Notes under the pieces: generated by a model | What the model saw: only the letters and a program-made list of their open reading frames with translations | Database searches by the model: none | What the model was told of the DNA's origin: nothing | Shown here: in pieces, positions 35,430 to 50,400 of the stretch | Layout of the letters: every line of letters begins with the position of its first letter | Numbering within the stretch: position 1 is the stretch's first letter | Assembly (NCBI RefSeq): GCF_008831285.2 | Contig: NC_045141.1 | Coordinates: 21,980,742-22,040,741 of the forward strand | Length of the DNA stretch: 60,000 nt | Reading direction: 5' to 3' | Source of the DNA: Nymphaea colorata | Lineage: Eukaryota; Streptophyta; Magnoliopsida; Nymphaeales; Nymphaeaceae | Made by a program: the position numbers and the translations under genes

Positions 35430-38400
35430 CTAGAAAGCCCTTCTCGTGACTTGCTTATTGTCCTGTGTATTTTTCAATTTGCCTGGGTTTTCCAAAAAAA
35501 TCTGGTCAAGAATGGTAATTCTTAATTAATTCTATGTTAGACATGATCCAATATTACTTGAACCAAGACGATTCAAGATTATTCTTCTGATGGACGTTAA
35601 ATAAATGTTATTATCTTCATCAAGAAATAAAGATATAATACCTGCTTCCAAAACTCTCTCATAGTCAATACTAAAATGTCCCTCACCCTGCAATATATCC
35701 AAAAACAGTAGAGGATATGATATTCGTCAGGAAAACAAACACAACAATTACAAAATTCTAGATAAACGACAAATCAAAAATTAATCACACTGATCCAAAT
35801 CTTTAACTAGAAGATAAAACATACTAAAATAGCATATATACTTAAAGAGACATTAAAATAGTGCAGGTCAAGATAATCCTTGATCTGGTAGGTACCTTGG
35901 CCATGTTATACCATTTTCTCATGAAAATTTGTGACTACAGAACAGGAAACAATAAATTAATTGACAAGAAATAGTATCAAACACGAAAAAATAACACAGT
36001 GGTCAGAATGTTAGATCTGTGGATAATAATGTAACCGCACATGAAAAAGGATTGTCACAGGAAACTTATGTAATATACTTTGATAACTGTCCGGTTGAAA
36101 CTCGACACCATGATGGGTTGGTAGATAAGCAGTTAAACCCTTTTCAGCAAGATTCACACATTGTTCGCAGCAGTAGATCTATTTAACTTCTAAGCCACAG
36201 CTGACCTACAATCAGCATAGGATATCCCCAAGGGTAGAATATATCCACGTTTCGTGTGGTTTTTGCGAGGAAGCATCAAGTTCCCAAAATGATTTCCTAC
36301 TTGCACAAGTAATATTTTGAAAAAGGAAAATGTTGTCACTATAATCAGTGACCTATGAAATCACATAAATAAGCCAAAACAAGAGGAAACAATTTTAGGA
36401 GCAAAAACACTATGATGAACCGATTTATCAGATCATTAGCACAGGATGGACTGGCTAACTTCGTTGAGATATTCATGTTTTAGATATAACTTAGCACTTG
36501 AATACGTCATTAGATTTTTCATCTGAATATGACAAAAAAGTTAATCCAAGAAATCATGATGAAGAAATGCAAGGAGCTATTTGTCTGAAGCTGATTTCTA
36601 TAATCAAAACTTCGAAAAGAACTAGGCGGCACCCCTAGGCAGGCCAAAATCTGTAAATGAAAAAGGAGAGGGAGGAGGAGAAAAAGAAAAAGATAAAAAA
36701 AAGGGAAAAAAGAACAAAAGCAACAAAGTAGAAGCATATGAAGAAGGAAAAGAAGAATTTAACGACATTTTTCTGCTCGGGTGCCTAGGTGCCCCTGCTT
36801 AGTCAGAAAGGTGGCTGCCTAGGGCCTAGGCAGGTGCCCAGCATGGTTTTGACCATCAAGGCACAAGCATATCGGAAATACCACTACTCAGCAAATTAAT
36901 GGCAATTTCCCTAGTTCAGAGAGAGAGAGAGGGAGAAAATAATAAAGGCAGGCTAAAATCTCTATATACAACAAACTGGTAAATCGATTCTTTGACAAAT
37001 TTCTGCGTAAGTCAATTACCGATCTGTGTTGGTAGACAATAGGTACCATTCACCATCTGAAATTCTCAAAATGCACTGTGTTCGGTTCCATGAAGGAATC
37101 TCAATCTGATGAAAATGAAAAAAAAAACGAGAGAGAAAGTATGGTCATCACATAAGATTTATCCATAGGACTACAAAATTTTAATTGATTGCCAAGAACT
37201 TGCCTGAAATTAGTAGCACGGTACTAAAATAATTTCAACGAAATTAAGAAAGCCTATTTTTTAGGATGCAACTTACAGATGTTTCAGCAGAATACTCCTT
37301 CTCTATTACACGGTCCGAATTATTGAATTGAACTTTGAAGCCAGATATTTCAAGTACTAAAAGAGCCTGCTCACAAGGCTCAGGATACTGTCGGAACGGC
37401 TGTGACAAGCAAGATAAAAATGTCAATAATAAAAAAGACAACATTGGACATAAATAATAAGTGAGAGAGAGAGAGAGAGATTAAAGGATGTTCTCATTGT
37501 CAAAAAGTGTTAAGACATTTTTTGTATTTGATAGCTTCAAACTTTCAAATGGTCACATGGGTACTTCAGTAAGGTCCACGTACCGTGTCGCCGTACTCGT
37601 ACCCAAAATGGGTATTTTGACACTTGGGTACCTGTAGATCTAAACTGCTTAATTTTATTTTGATTTAATTTTTTCCACCTTACTTTTTATTCTATTCTTT
37701 GGATGTGAAAATTCGATTGATGTTTATATTTGACTAGAGGGCTGCTTGGTTGTCCATATGTTTAAAGTTTTTCATAGGTTTCTTAAACACATTGCTGCAA
37801 GAGCCGTTGATATACATTTTCTATGTTATTTATTTGTTTATGCTGATGTATATTCTTTATTTTGGTACATATTTTCTAAGTATTTCTTATTGTTTTTATA
37901 TATATACGGCCATACCCCCACACCCAAGTTTTTTGAAAAGGGTCAATACCCATACAAGCACTGACACCCGTACCCGTACCTATGTGACATAGTAAATGGT
38001 ATGGAGATGTTTTACTAAATAAGATACTGTATGAATAAAAAATAAGAAGGGCATTTAGAGCTTTGGCTCCAAAACTATTTCCATATGAGGTGGCTCATGT
38101 AAATAAACCCACAAAACAGGCTTTTATAACCGACCTCAAACACCTCACAAGAGGAAGAAACCCATAAAGCCTTGAATGACTTTTCGCAATAAGTGCACTA
38201 AGGCACTAAAAGACACACAAAAGAATGACATTTTTATTCCAAGATGCTTATAAAAGCACAACATCAAGAGGGAGCAATCCTCCCTTGTAGATGCAAAGGA
38301 AACGCTGAACTAGCCGTTGGGCAGTCCCATATAAACTCTTATGAACACAATTTAGAAGCCTATTAATGAAGAACTTCACTTGTTTGGACTCAGGAGGCAA

Positions 38401-41400
38401 GCTTGTTTAGAAATTCCTATCAAATACATGCAAAAAGGGGAAAGATAGTGTACAAGAAGAAAAAGGGTATTAGGCAATAACAAAAATGTCATGGGTTTTG
38501 AAAATTTGACGATGCCATAGATTGTATATGAGCACCAAAAGAATATGACCTACAAAGTGTCGATTCATCATGTTCATAAGTACTTGAGCTATATCTACCA
38601 ACTCATTGCTATTGCACAAACCCCATTAATATGTGCAAGGTGCAGGAACGATAGAGGTGACAGGTGTTAAGGTATTTTGTATTGGGGTTCCTGTTCCTCA
38701 CCAAGAGGGATCCTTTTTTCTTTTTTTACTACAATGATACCAACCGCTATTCTATAAGGGTATCTCACCAATGTATGTCAGTAAGTGACAACTTGTAATA
38801 TGAACTTCTTGACTTATACTCAGATGAGATGGAACTGTGGGACCCCCCCTCTCTCTCTCTCTCTTCAAACCCAATCACACTACCTCTCATCAATTAACAT
38901 ATCAGCGACAGCCGACAAGTAACAGTAACAGTTTGTGAGAGCAAAATGTCGGTGTTCTTATTGCAAATTATCCTCTGAAGAATTCATACCTTTATAGATA
39001 GATCCTACCTTTCTTCTGGCAGAATCTTTATGAAAGGTTGACAAGACATGAATATCCAATGTCCAACTTGTACTGTTGTACATATTTCAGAACCATGCAT
39101 GACTCAAAGAGATGATAATTCAAGAAGTCATAAAGGAATTTCTCTTCCCATGGCTATAACATTTGGTGGCATTATTGTAATTTTTGTTATTTTACTAATT
39201 TTAGTGTTTATTTGCATTGCATGATCTCAAAATTTCACTTTGTCTATGTACTCCTAAAAACCTCATGATCTGTTCTATTGGGATTCCTGGGCAAAAAAAA
39301 TTATAATATGTTGGCCCCTCTTTCCATCAATTGAACACCAGAGGTTATCTTGTGGTTTTCTTCTAGTTTGACCCTTGTTCTGCATTCTTTACAATATCGG
39401 TGCTTATTTACAACATAGACTACAAGAAGAAACTAAAAATAATAAAAAATATAAAGAAGGATGGTGAGACCTACCGACAATAGAACATTGAATAGAGCCT
39501 TTCCCTTAGAGAGATAAGTTCGAATCTCCTGATTTATATCTGGATCTGACAGCAATGAATGTGTTCAAGATCAATAAAACAACAGCAAACATGTAAAAAA
39601 GGTATTTGAAATAAGTTTAGATCATGAATTGCAACATAATTTCACTGACAACATCTATTAAGCCAATCAATAATGCTACCAAATAAGGCCAAAGGTTGGC
39701 AAGCTCAAGTCTAATAAGGGGTTCCACTGGCAATAAAAGATAGAGAAATTGACATGTTGCACGTTTCTAGGAGATTTACCACATTGTTGGCACATGAAAA
39801 TATTAGCAACTTTCTAAAAGAAGGCATCAGAAAGAGTTCAAATATTTATCCAGAGCTTAAAAGATAAATACATCATGTGTTTTCATTTTCTTGTGGTCAA
39901 CATGTCTATTATGACAAGTAGTCGAATTCCTATGAGCATGGCAGCATTCCTGTACCAAGTGAAGAGTTAAAAAAAGTAATTTTCTGACTTACCAAGAGGT
40001 ATTTTCTGCTTGTTGTTAGCATAAGCAATGACCACTCTTCCCTAAAAAAATTACGAGGAGTTTCAGTCCGTCATGAAAATGACTACAACAGAGGCAAAAA
40101 AGGACTATAGGAAACCATGTTATTTAACTTAGTGATTCTATAGACATCTTGTCATTTCAGATGCAAATGATTTAGAATTTCAACAGAAGCGAGTAATGCA
40201 TTAAAAGAATAATGACAGAATAATGCATTAAAATAATAATGATAGGAACAAAGAAGAAGAAAAAAATTAAGACATTACCCACTACCAGCATTGTGGCTAA
40301 AACCAGTCCAAGACTATCTTCTAAAAGCAGGGCCAAGATATCAAATATAGGCATAGAAACTGGACTCATCAAGGATGAAAAAACCAAGCAGTTTACTCTT
40401 GCCCATTAGAACTCCAATTCAGAACATTCTAGGATACAGTGAGAATCTTTATATAAGTTGTAACCATTAGATATTTTAAGAACATGCTTCATGGAATGTT
40501 CATGTACTAAGCACAGGGTTTATACACACACGTATATAACAAGGAAGCTTGCCCATGTATCATTACTCATTATGGAAAGCACAAGCAGCTTACTTTTGCC
40601 CATTAGAACTCTAATTCAAAACATTCTAGGATACGGTGAGAATCTTTATATAAGTTATAATCATTAGATATTTTAAGAACATACTTTATGGAATGCTCAT
40701 GTACTAAGCACACTGTTTATACACACACGTATATAACAAGGAGGCTTGCCCATGTATCATTACTCATGCTGGAAAGCACAATGTGCAAAGAAGAGTAAAT
40801 GTAGTCTCTTCAAAGCAGCTTCACTTGTTTACAAGAGCTAGAGTTTGAATAAAAACAAGATCCCATTAAGCTGCAAGACTGAATAGCTAAAATTAAGCCC
40901 AAGCTTCCTTATGAGAAAGGGTCATGAGACTTGAAGGTTGAAGTACGGCTAACATAAAACATAAGAGTGACAGGCAGTTTGGTGTCACATGAGCACCATG
41001 GACCTGGCTTTTCATTACAACTATCCAAGAAGACCCATGGTGTCATACTATAGAGACTAGTTGATTTTTGTCAAGGTCACCTCAGTTTGACAGATTATAG
41101 CTTCCATTTCAAGGATACGCATGTTTGCAAGTGTAGAAAATAAGACCTTTGGCAGAGTACAACAAACAAGAGAACTATGTTCCAGAACATACCAATCACA
41201 ACCAAACTTCATTGGAGCTTCATTTTAGTATTTTTTCTTGCTTAGAGGCTAGAGGATGGCATATCAGAGGTAAAATAGTACTACTGATGGCAACACAAAA
41301 ACGGTTGCCTTAAACATCAAAGATATGGTTAATTAATGGGACTCAAGTAGAAACAGTGAACACTAGAAAGGATTCATTTCCTCAATAGGTCTATGTGCCA

Positions 41401-44400
41401 TTTCCTTGACTGTCAGCTCAAATCAAAAGGATTAGATTCATAGGTTCCTATGGAGGTTAATGTCAGACATTAGGGAGGCAGTCGATCACTACTTCTCATC
41501 TTGTGCGTCATCCATTTCATTTTGCACTACTGCCCACCATATTGACTTAAAACAGTTGTGCATCCCTTTACCAGATATTGGCATCACATTATGGAAGGTT
41601 TCAACAAGGCATTTTTCATTTCTGGCATGCATTTGTTCACTTAAAAAAAAAAGCATATATTGGCATGTACATGCAAAAAAAAATGATCCTAAGAAGGATT
41701 TGAGAAAAATGAATTTCAAATGACTTGGTAATGGACTAGTCAAACCTTCTGATCATTTCCAGCAAGAGGTCTGCAACTAACTGCAATAACCTTGTCCACG
41801 TCATCAGCTGTCACTAGATATTCAGGATAAGTTGCATCTGCATTAGAATGAACATGATTAACAGTGACAAATAATCGATCTTGGCTTCAACCAGGGTATG
41901 ACAACAAACAACAGTCACATATCTAGAAAGATTCATTTTAGCGCTTGTCTGCTGATTCACCTTCAATATCAATGTAATTGTCATCCTCAACATACATCCA
42001 CTGGACCAAAGGCAACTAGAAAACTTGAGCACAATATTTAATTGCTATAAAAATGCAGATAGAGAGAGAGGAGCTCAGCAATTAATCTACAAAAAAGGAA
42101 AAATCATTTTGTTGACACACCTGGAACATGCACACGGTTGTCCCATTTACCTGAACTCCACAGGCTAGGATTTGAGAACCTAGTCTAGCATCACCATAGA
42201 TCTGGAAATCTTCTATGCCGGGCAGTAAATGCCCTTTTGACATGGCAAAAATAAAAAAAGAAGTAAGAAAGGTGAATATACTTGTCATAAAGCAGTAGGT
42301 GTTCTTAATTACCTTCAGATACTGGGTAAACAGGTTCCTCATTGTCATTGAAGAAATTTGGTTGTCCATCAAGTACTCCTTTTACATGTAAGTCTTCTGG
42401 CAGGTTTTGCACCCTATCGAAACTAAACTGATCAGAGTAGTTGCCAGCCTCTCCAGGTCTTCCTTCTAATGTAGGAGGAGGTTTAGTGCCTCTGTCAGGA
42501 CAAAAGATTCATGGAATGGTAAAGTCAGCAGAACCATATCATATAAAATGTACTGTAACTATTTAGAAATTTGATATGATACACCACCTGTATCATAAAA
42601 TGGTAGTGTATCGTACATGTACTACATGTATCGTATGGTATACACACTGTATCATATGATGTGGGGCCAATATGCGAAAATGAAGCTCCCTGAAGGGTTT
42701 TTGTATGTTTCAGGGAAGAATCCTTGATTTGACTAAGAAATCATCCAGCTGGGGGAAGATTTGTGCATGCCTGCATGGAGATCAAATTGTGTTTGAAGAA
42801 AGAGGGCTTTTTATTTCTTTTATGGAAGGTGTGAAATTTCTCATTTTCACCGTAGATTTCTATTGTTTCCTAAAGTTTATTGTTCGTTTTTATTTGGTTT
42901 TCAAATTTATAGCTTTTGGATGCAATCTCGTATGGCAATGGTATGAAGGGTTAGTTGTAATCAGTGTTGTACGTATCATACGATACAGACCTAATTAGTG
43001 TTGTACATATCGTACGATACGTATCGTCGCATTTCAAAAATGCGATATGATACACCACTTGTATCGTACAATTACGATACAATTAAGATACATTACGATA
43101 CACCACTTGTATCGTACAATTACGATACAATTAAGATACATTACGATACAGTTACAATACAATTACGATACGCTAATTTTTACTATTTTTCAGAATTTTT
43201 TTTAATTAATTTTTGTTTTTTTAAAAAATACGATACAATTACGATACATTACGATATTTTACGATACAGCGTATCTTAAAGCCAGACTGATACGGCTTAC
43301 GATACACTTTTTACAACATTGGTTGTAAAGATCAATTAAAACTTATCTGCAACTATTGCAAAAAACAGATGTAAGGGGGGATTATTACTTATTAGATTAA
43401 AGCAACATTTGGCTAGGATACACTCTATGTGATTGTGTGCATCAATAATAGAGAGAATCAAGTGCCACCATATATGCATAAAAAAAGTTTAGGTATGCTT
43501 AGTACTTCCAAGAAAAAGAGGATTGAAAAGGAAATGGACGAGGCAAAAATAGGCAATGGTGAGCCCTGTGAACTTGAAAATGAAGATCAATACATTGAAG
43601 AGGAGGACCATGATATTGATGATGAATCTAATATCAAATATGCGAGCCCGAGAGGAACAGGGAAACACATCATGCATGAAGGATACAAATCTTCTGACAG
43701 GAGGAGAAGAAGTACACTAGCTGGTAGGTGTAAAGATAGACTGTCGAGTGGTAGATACAGTATTTTGAATCCATCAGAGGCCTTTTTCCTTCCTATACTG
43801 CACTAGTTTCCTTGCCCACCATATTGCTACAACCTTGAAAGTTATGATAGAACAAGTGGACATGGCAGTTGAGAGATGGTTTTATGACACATGTATTCTG
43901 TTTTAATGCAACTAACTCATTTCATTTCCAAGCTATGACAGATGCAGTTACTTCTATAGGTTTTGGATATAAAATACTTTCATATCATCAACTAAGAGAC
44001 AAATTTCTTGATGCAACAGCTAAAGAAATAAAAGCATATTTTGATGAATTGAGATTGAGTAGAGAAGAAATAGTGTGCAGTGTTACGGCAAAGGGATGGA
44101 CTGATACATGATGAAGAACACTAGTAGACATTACGGTATATTATCCTAAAGGTACTATGTTTTTGAAATCCCTTGAATTTGTCTGATATTCCTAAGATTG
44201 TTGAAATTTTGTGTATTTTTTCTTTAAAGATATTGAAAAAAAAGTTAGGCCCACCAACACTGTATAGTTAATTATGGATAATGCACCAAATTATAAAAGT
44301 GTAAGTGAGATGTGGTTTGAATGATACAGGTTATTTCATTGGACTCCATGTGCCACTCATTGTGTAAAACTCATGTATGAATATCATGGGGATATGTATG

Positions 44401-47400
44401 AGATGAAATCAGTTGTTGAACAATGTCAAGATATCACAACATGTATTTATAATCATGTTTATGTATTGAGTTTCATGAAAAAATTTATCAATGGTGCTAA
44501 ATTGGTCTAACTTATTTGTCACAAATGTTTTGATTGTGCACAGTATAGTGAAGTAAAGAAATCCTTTGAGGCAAATGTTCTTTAGTTACGAATGGGCTAC
44601 ATGTCCACATGCTCATACAAGAAAATATTGCGCACTTGTGAATATTGTATTTAGTAGCGAATTTGGGAATCGTGCCTGAAGTTGTTGAAGATTTGTGTGA
44701 CTTTAGTCAAAGTCCTCATATTAGTTGATAGTGAAAACAGGCCTTACATAGGATACCTATACGAAGCTATGGAGAAAAGAGGCTGTTATGGACAAACTAA
44801 AAGGGAAAAAACTATATACAACCATATAAGAAAAATATAGATCAGAAGTGGACTGGCAAGTTCATGGAACCCCTTCATACAACGGCTATTACTTAAATCA
44901 TCTCATCTGATTTTCTCCATCACTTAAAAAGAATATAAAAGTCATGGTGGTGTGTTGAACTTCATTGAAACATGAGTCACGGAACCTAGCGAACAAGATG
45001 TTGTCAACAACGAGTTGGATCCATATGATAATTGTGTAGCTGAAATGACAGATTAAACTATATGTGAATTGTGTATGTGACACAGGAATAAGTACAACTA
45101 TTCAAAACAAGATGACCACCTACGTCACATGGACTCTTCACAAAAGGGGCCGCACCCGCATCAACATGATGCTGGTGCTGGTATGGATACGGGTGAGGCT
45201 CCGGCATGCACCACAACCACACCCCCTCTCTTATGCTTGTTCAAAATATTTTCTGTTCTTTTTTTCTTTCTCCCTTTCCTTTTTTATGTACAGTAATACA
45301 AAGAAAAAAAAAGGACAGATTAAGCTAAGGAACAAGCTTAAAATTATATATATTACGAAATACATATATTATATATATAATAAATACCAAAACATATATT
45401 TATATATATATGTTTTGGGATATGCGATGCCAGCACCCCGCATCCGCATCTGCACCTGTACCAGCACTTGACACCTCACACTCACATGACATAAACTACC
45501 ATACATCCAAATATTACACAAAAAATATCGATTTGCCTTTCATTTGTTATTTATCTATTGTTTATCACAGACTCATAGTATTTATTTGTTCATCAGAATG
45601 TTTGGGAGTGATTGCCAAACCTTAAAAATCTTGCAATCAAAGTCCTCAACTAGACATGCAGTGCTAGTGGATACGGAAGGAGTTAAACCTTTTTCCAACA
45701 AATCCACAATAAAAAGAGAAACAGATTGGAATATAAAAGGTTGAATAACCTTGTTTATGTTCGATATGACATGAAATTAAGACGAAGGAAATAAACTAAC
45801 ATCAGTTCGTTTCATATAATATTATAGCATACATTGGCTTTATAACCTCACACAAGTACCTTTATTTGGGTAAAGGTACTTGTGTCAACATGGGTACGAC
45901 CCGGTACAGGTATAGGTATGCCTTTGGACATCGCCTGAACACGGACCTGTGTCGGGTGCGGCCAACACACTCATGTCCTTATCCATCCTTTTTTAGACTC
46001 CATCAAAGTTGACCAAATCCATTTTTGTCCACTAATTAAGTTTTTTTTTTTTAAAAAAAAATCATGTATATATGATGAAAATGAAGAACCCTTGACAGAA
46101 ATTAAAGGGCTGGTCATGCTTCCTGTGGTTTAACTCCACTTGTTCACAAGGATGTTCCAGCAAACGGCAAATTTCCAGTGATTTTTCTGGTGAATTAGTT
46201 TTCTTTAATAGAATTTTCTATATTGTTTTGCTTATTCAAAATCTTATTTTTTGTTATATATATATAATATTTATATATATACATGCATACATACATACAT
46301 ACATATATATAATTATATATATAACCATATACTGTGTGTGTGTATGTGTGTACAACTGTGTCCCCGTACCCAAACTTTTTGAAAGTGCTCCGCACCCATA
46401 CCCATATCTATGTGACATTAGCTTATAACATATGTAAACAAACATTCTCTCATCTAATTTATCAATTACAAAAAAAACATTAACAAAAAAGCACAAATCT
46501 CAATTTAACCCTATAAGCTGGACAACTTCGATGTGCCAGATTCGTGGGTTGAGGAAGAACTAGATAAAATATTTGATGAGGAGGATATTTGCTGGTTGAA
46601 TATTGAAAACCTAGATGATGTTGATGAAGGTGAGCCTGGATATATTAGTAAGATATTCAATTTGAAGAGATGATGCAAATGGCAATGAAAACGAGATGAC
46701 AATGAAGATGACAGATGATCATGATCATATTTTCTTATTTATATTGAACATTTCATCTCGTGTTGTATAACACTTTAAAGTTATTTCTTTATATGCTATG
46801 ACTTGTGGTATTAGATTATGTTATGTTAAATACTTAAATGATGAATCTTCTTAGCTACATAAGCTTATATTTATGCATGACATGTTTTTTATAAAGGACA
46901 TACTTTCCTCATTTTTCCTGATTTTTCACTATTTTTCTTCTTTTGAATTAAAAAATAAAAATATGATATTGCGATACAGATATGGATTATGGTACACACT
47001 TCACAACATTGATCAGCAGTGCCAGCATTCCCTGGTTCTACAATGAGAATCATATTTAAATTCACAAAAAGAGAAATTTTCAAGAATCATAATTGCAATC
47101 CTCAGGTAACCACCAAACAGCAAGTAAACATGAGATGATAAATTGCTGGACTAGTAGAGCACAACTCAGTAGATTGAAATTCTCATAGGTGTAACATGAA
47201 ATCACTTATCAAACTACAATGCAATTTATCCTTCGCCACTTGGTATTCTTTCAAAAGAAACTAATTAGGGTTCAAATGAAATAGGAAGTTCATCAAAAGT
47301 CAAGATGGTTTCTAGAAATTGATGTAGGCTATACATACTAACTTAATCCTAGAAGATGGACTCATCAGTGGTCACAGGTTTCATGCCAGACCTCTGCAAC

Positions 47401-50400
47401 GGGCCTCCTGTCCCATCCATCCTAAGATTATTAGACATGTTCAGAGCAGCAGACATCGGAGGATAATGTTGTTGGTAGAGTTGATCCTCATAAAAGTTGA
47501 AGGGTGCCGAAGTCTACAAGAAGAAAAAGTTACTCCAGATTAAATCGACATAAAAACTGAAACATAAGTATACAATAGACAAGTGTGAAAAAAAAGAAAG
47601 CAGAAGTAAAAGTTGTACGCCTGGAAAGTGAGAATTATTATTGCTCAATGTTGCAGGATTTTGAATATCAAAGTTCTGAGATAATTTCTCCACGTCCTTT
47701 ATGGTTTGATTGTTTAAAGAATCTCCACCGGCCTGCTTAGAGTGAAGAGTCAGTTTACAATTTTCTGATAGGTGAAACAAAACTGATGCAATAAGGTGAC
47801 AAACTCCAAAAAAATAAAAGAAAGTAGACCAATGAAGCTACCCTTTTTCTTCTTGCTTCAAATCTTTTGTTCCTCTTGAGTTAATACTTAATAGTCCTTA
47901 AAAAAGATCAGTTCTTTGGCCCATTGCTGCAACTCAGGCTTTAATTCTTTCAAACAGCCAATGCAGAACAAAATGATTACTGCCACTTCCATTTTTAAGG
48001 AAAGAATCTGCTTAGATGTTTAAAGAGTTTTAAAATGTACAATCCAATATACCCCATATACACATAACACATATAGATGTGTATGCCCCAGTCTGTGTGT
48101 ATGTGCGTGTTTGGCAATGCATGTACATTACGTTATTTATGCTACCACTATCACTATGGACATGGCAATGAATGGTCACTAATGTTTGCAATATTTTGAA
48201 AATATTCCACATTCAAAATGTCTAAAGTCTAAACAGTAATATCAGGAAAATATTACAATAGCTTTAAAACATAGCAAAAAAATAAAAAAAAAATTGAATG
48301 ATATTAAATTATTTCTTTCTTTTGAAAAGAAGACCTTTCATGGATATTTTAAGTGTACTATTTTCCATTTTTTTCCATCAGTAATTGAAAAACTCCTTGT
48401 GAACAATTTTGTAACAGAAACAGTAAAAACCCTGTAAGATTATAATTTCTTCTATGATCCTCTATATTTGGTTTTTTTATGAATTGCCAAAATTCTTTCT
48501 GAGGAAAAAAACTTCCATAAAAAACATTCCAGAAATTGCGGAGATCAACATTGTTGACTATATAACAGAGCAACCAGAAGCTTGGAAAATCAACGGAAAT
48601 ATTCAATTCACATCTTAAGCATTCACGTCTAGCTCTTAACCACCAGGTATCCTATTACAGTGGCACCATTTCCTTAGCAACTGATGATTGTAGGTTTTGT
48701 TTTGCAGCAAGGTCTACTGTCTTCTGTTCTGATATATCGCTTTAGGAGTTTGAATATTTTTCAAGGTTTTCCATCACTAAAGATTTCTTCCATCAGAAAA
48801 CTTTTATTGGTTATTTGATACACATTACCAGAACTGCCATCCATGTCATGCAGACTTTCATACAGATCAGATGTGACAGGTGCAGATTGGGTTAGTGCAA
48901 TCCAAACAGGAACCAAATTTAGTCCATTTTCCTAAGTGATCACAGGCAAGGGTAGGACTATGGCCCCAACATGACGAGAAAGAGAGAGAGAGAGATAGAG
49001 ATGATGATGATGATGATGATGAAGAAGACAATGATGATGATTGAGGGACAGGAAGACAAGGTTTCAATCCAATCAGCATGCAAAAGCAAAAGTACATATC
49101 ACATACAAGTGAAAATCAGAAAGGGTAACTTCCAAATGTACTATGCTTGGGGTCTATTTCATATGCCCGCCAAAGCTTGACCATCACTCAAGTAGCTCCT
49201 AAAATTTTTATATTGTTTATTGTTTCAGCAAACAGCCCCAATTTCTGAACCCCCTTGACTTTACTGGGCAGTGGGTAGTGAAGAAAGTAGGCTGGAGATA
49301 AAGGAAAATAAGCTGCAAACACTAAGGCAAAATATGACCCTTCCCAGCCCATCTCCAACTGAGAGTAGCCAGACCCATACTGGCCTATCAGTGCTGAGCT
49401 GAAACACTCACAGAAGGAGAAGGGGATCAAAAGACCCGTCTCCTTGAGAATCCAGTGGGGTGGGTGGAGGTTGCGGGGTGGTGACACAGGTACACACATG
49501 CAACACCGCCCTTCCCCCACAACCAGCTTTTCTATGAAAACATAGTTATGTAACTACCTTTTTCCATTGGAAACAAAACCAGGTTAAGTACAGAAACACT
49601 GGTCCTCAATGTTGCAACCAAAACCAGGTTATGTCCCAAAAACACTACCTTGAAATTTGTAACACTGAAAATACCATGTTTAGCTTTGTGTTCCTCATAC
49701 TAGCATGTGGAAAGAAAAAGTTTCCAAACAGGCAGTTGCAAATTCTATTCAACTTGGCATAGGCAACACTTCTTGCAAAACTTTGTGACAAGTGCACCTC
49801 ATAATTATCCATACTGACCAGTGTTTTAAGACAGAATCAAAGTATTGCTAAAAGGCAAATCCCAGAGTTACCACAGGAATATAGAAAATTTATATGGTTA
49901 AGTTCAACATTTTAATAGTTCGTGACCTATTAATACCCCTTCAAATCTTCTATATCATGTCAAGCCCAAACTACATAAACTACAGCGATTCATTAACCAC
50001 GAACAGTAAATGCAAAGAGGTGAAGAAAAGTCTTCCCTACCAAAGTGGTCCCCAGCTTGCCCCGTAAATTTTGTAATAAAACCTGTGGATGGGCAAATGC
50101 AATTAGTACCTGCTTAAGCATATGCAGATAGTGAAATCAATTCAGCAGCTCCTAAACTGTAAAAATAAAAAGCCAAGTGAACATGATCTGGAACAAGCTT
50201 TGGTCACGTTTGAATAAAAAAATCTGGTCCCAAATGTCATTTTGATTGATTTGGTTACTTCTTCAATCAAACATCGCAGCCTGTTTCCAGAAAGATAAAG
50301 GAATTGGAAAGGAAAAAAGACGGACGTGACTTTAATCCACAGAGTGCTGCCATTGTTTTTGATATTGATAAAAGGTTTTCCAAGACACCAGCATGTGCAA

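Larger units (their letters stand above)
42962..47011 (+). mobile_element. Decayed BED/hAT transposon inside an intron
   Basis: The ends are CAGTGTTGT (42962) and ACAACATTG (47011), inverted with one mismatch in nine, as expected of hAT termini; no convincing 8-bp target duplication was seen. Between them lie fragments of an hAT transposase on the plus strand, further broken by younger insertions at about 45110-45480 and 45850-46430. The element lies antisense in the intron 42492-47391 of the coiled-coil gene, making that intron 4.9 kb long. Confidence 0.75.

Noticed and set aside
35597-35641. Read-through end of the coiled-coil gene (stop at 35597)
   Set aside because: Possible, but splicing to 35462 via ACACAG gives a basic C-terminus (KQVTRRAF) closer to the family; left as an uncertainty.
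43429-44111. A host gene at the 125- and 80-codon plus-strand frames
   Set aside because: These are parts of a hAT transposase with stops and insertions, inside an intron.
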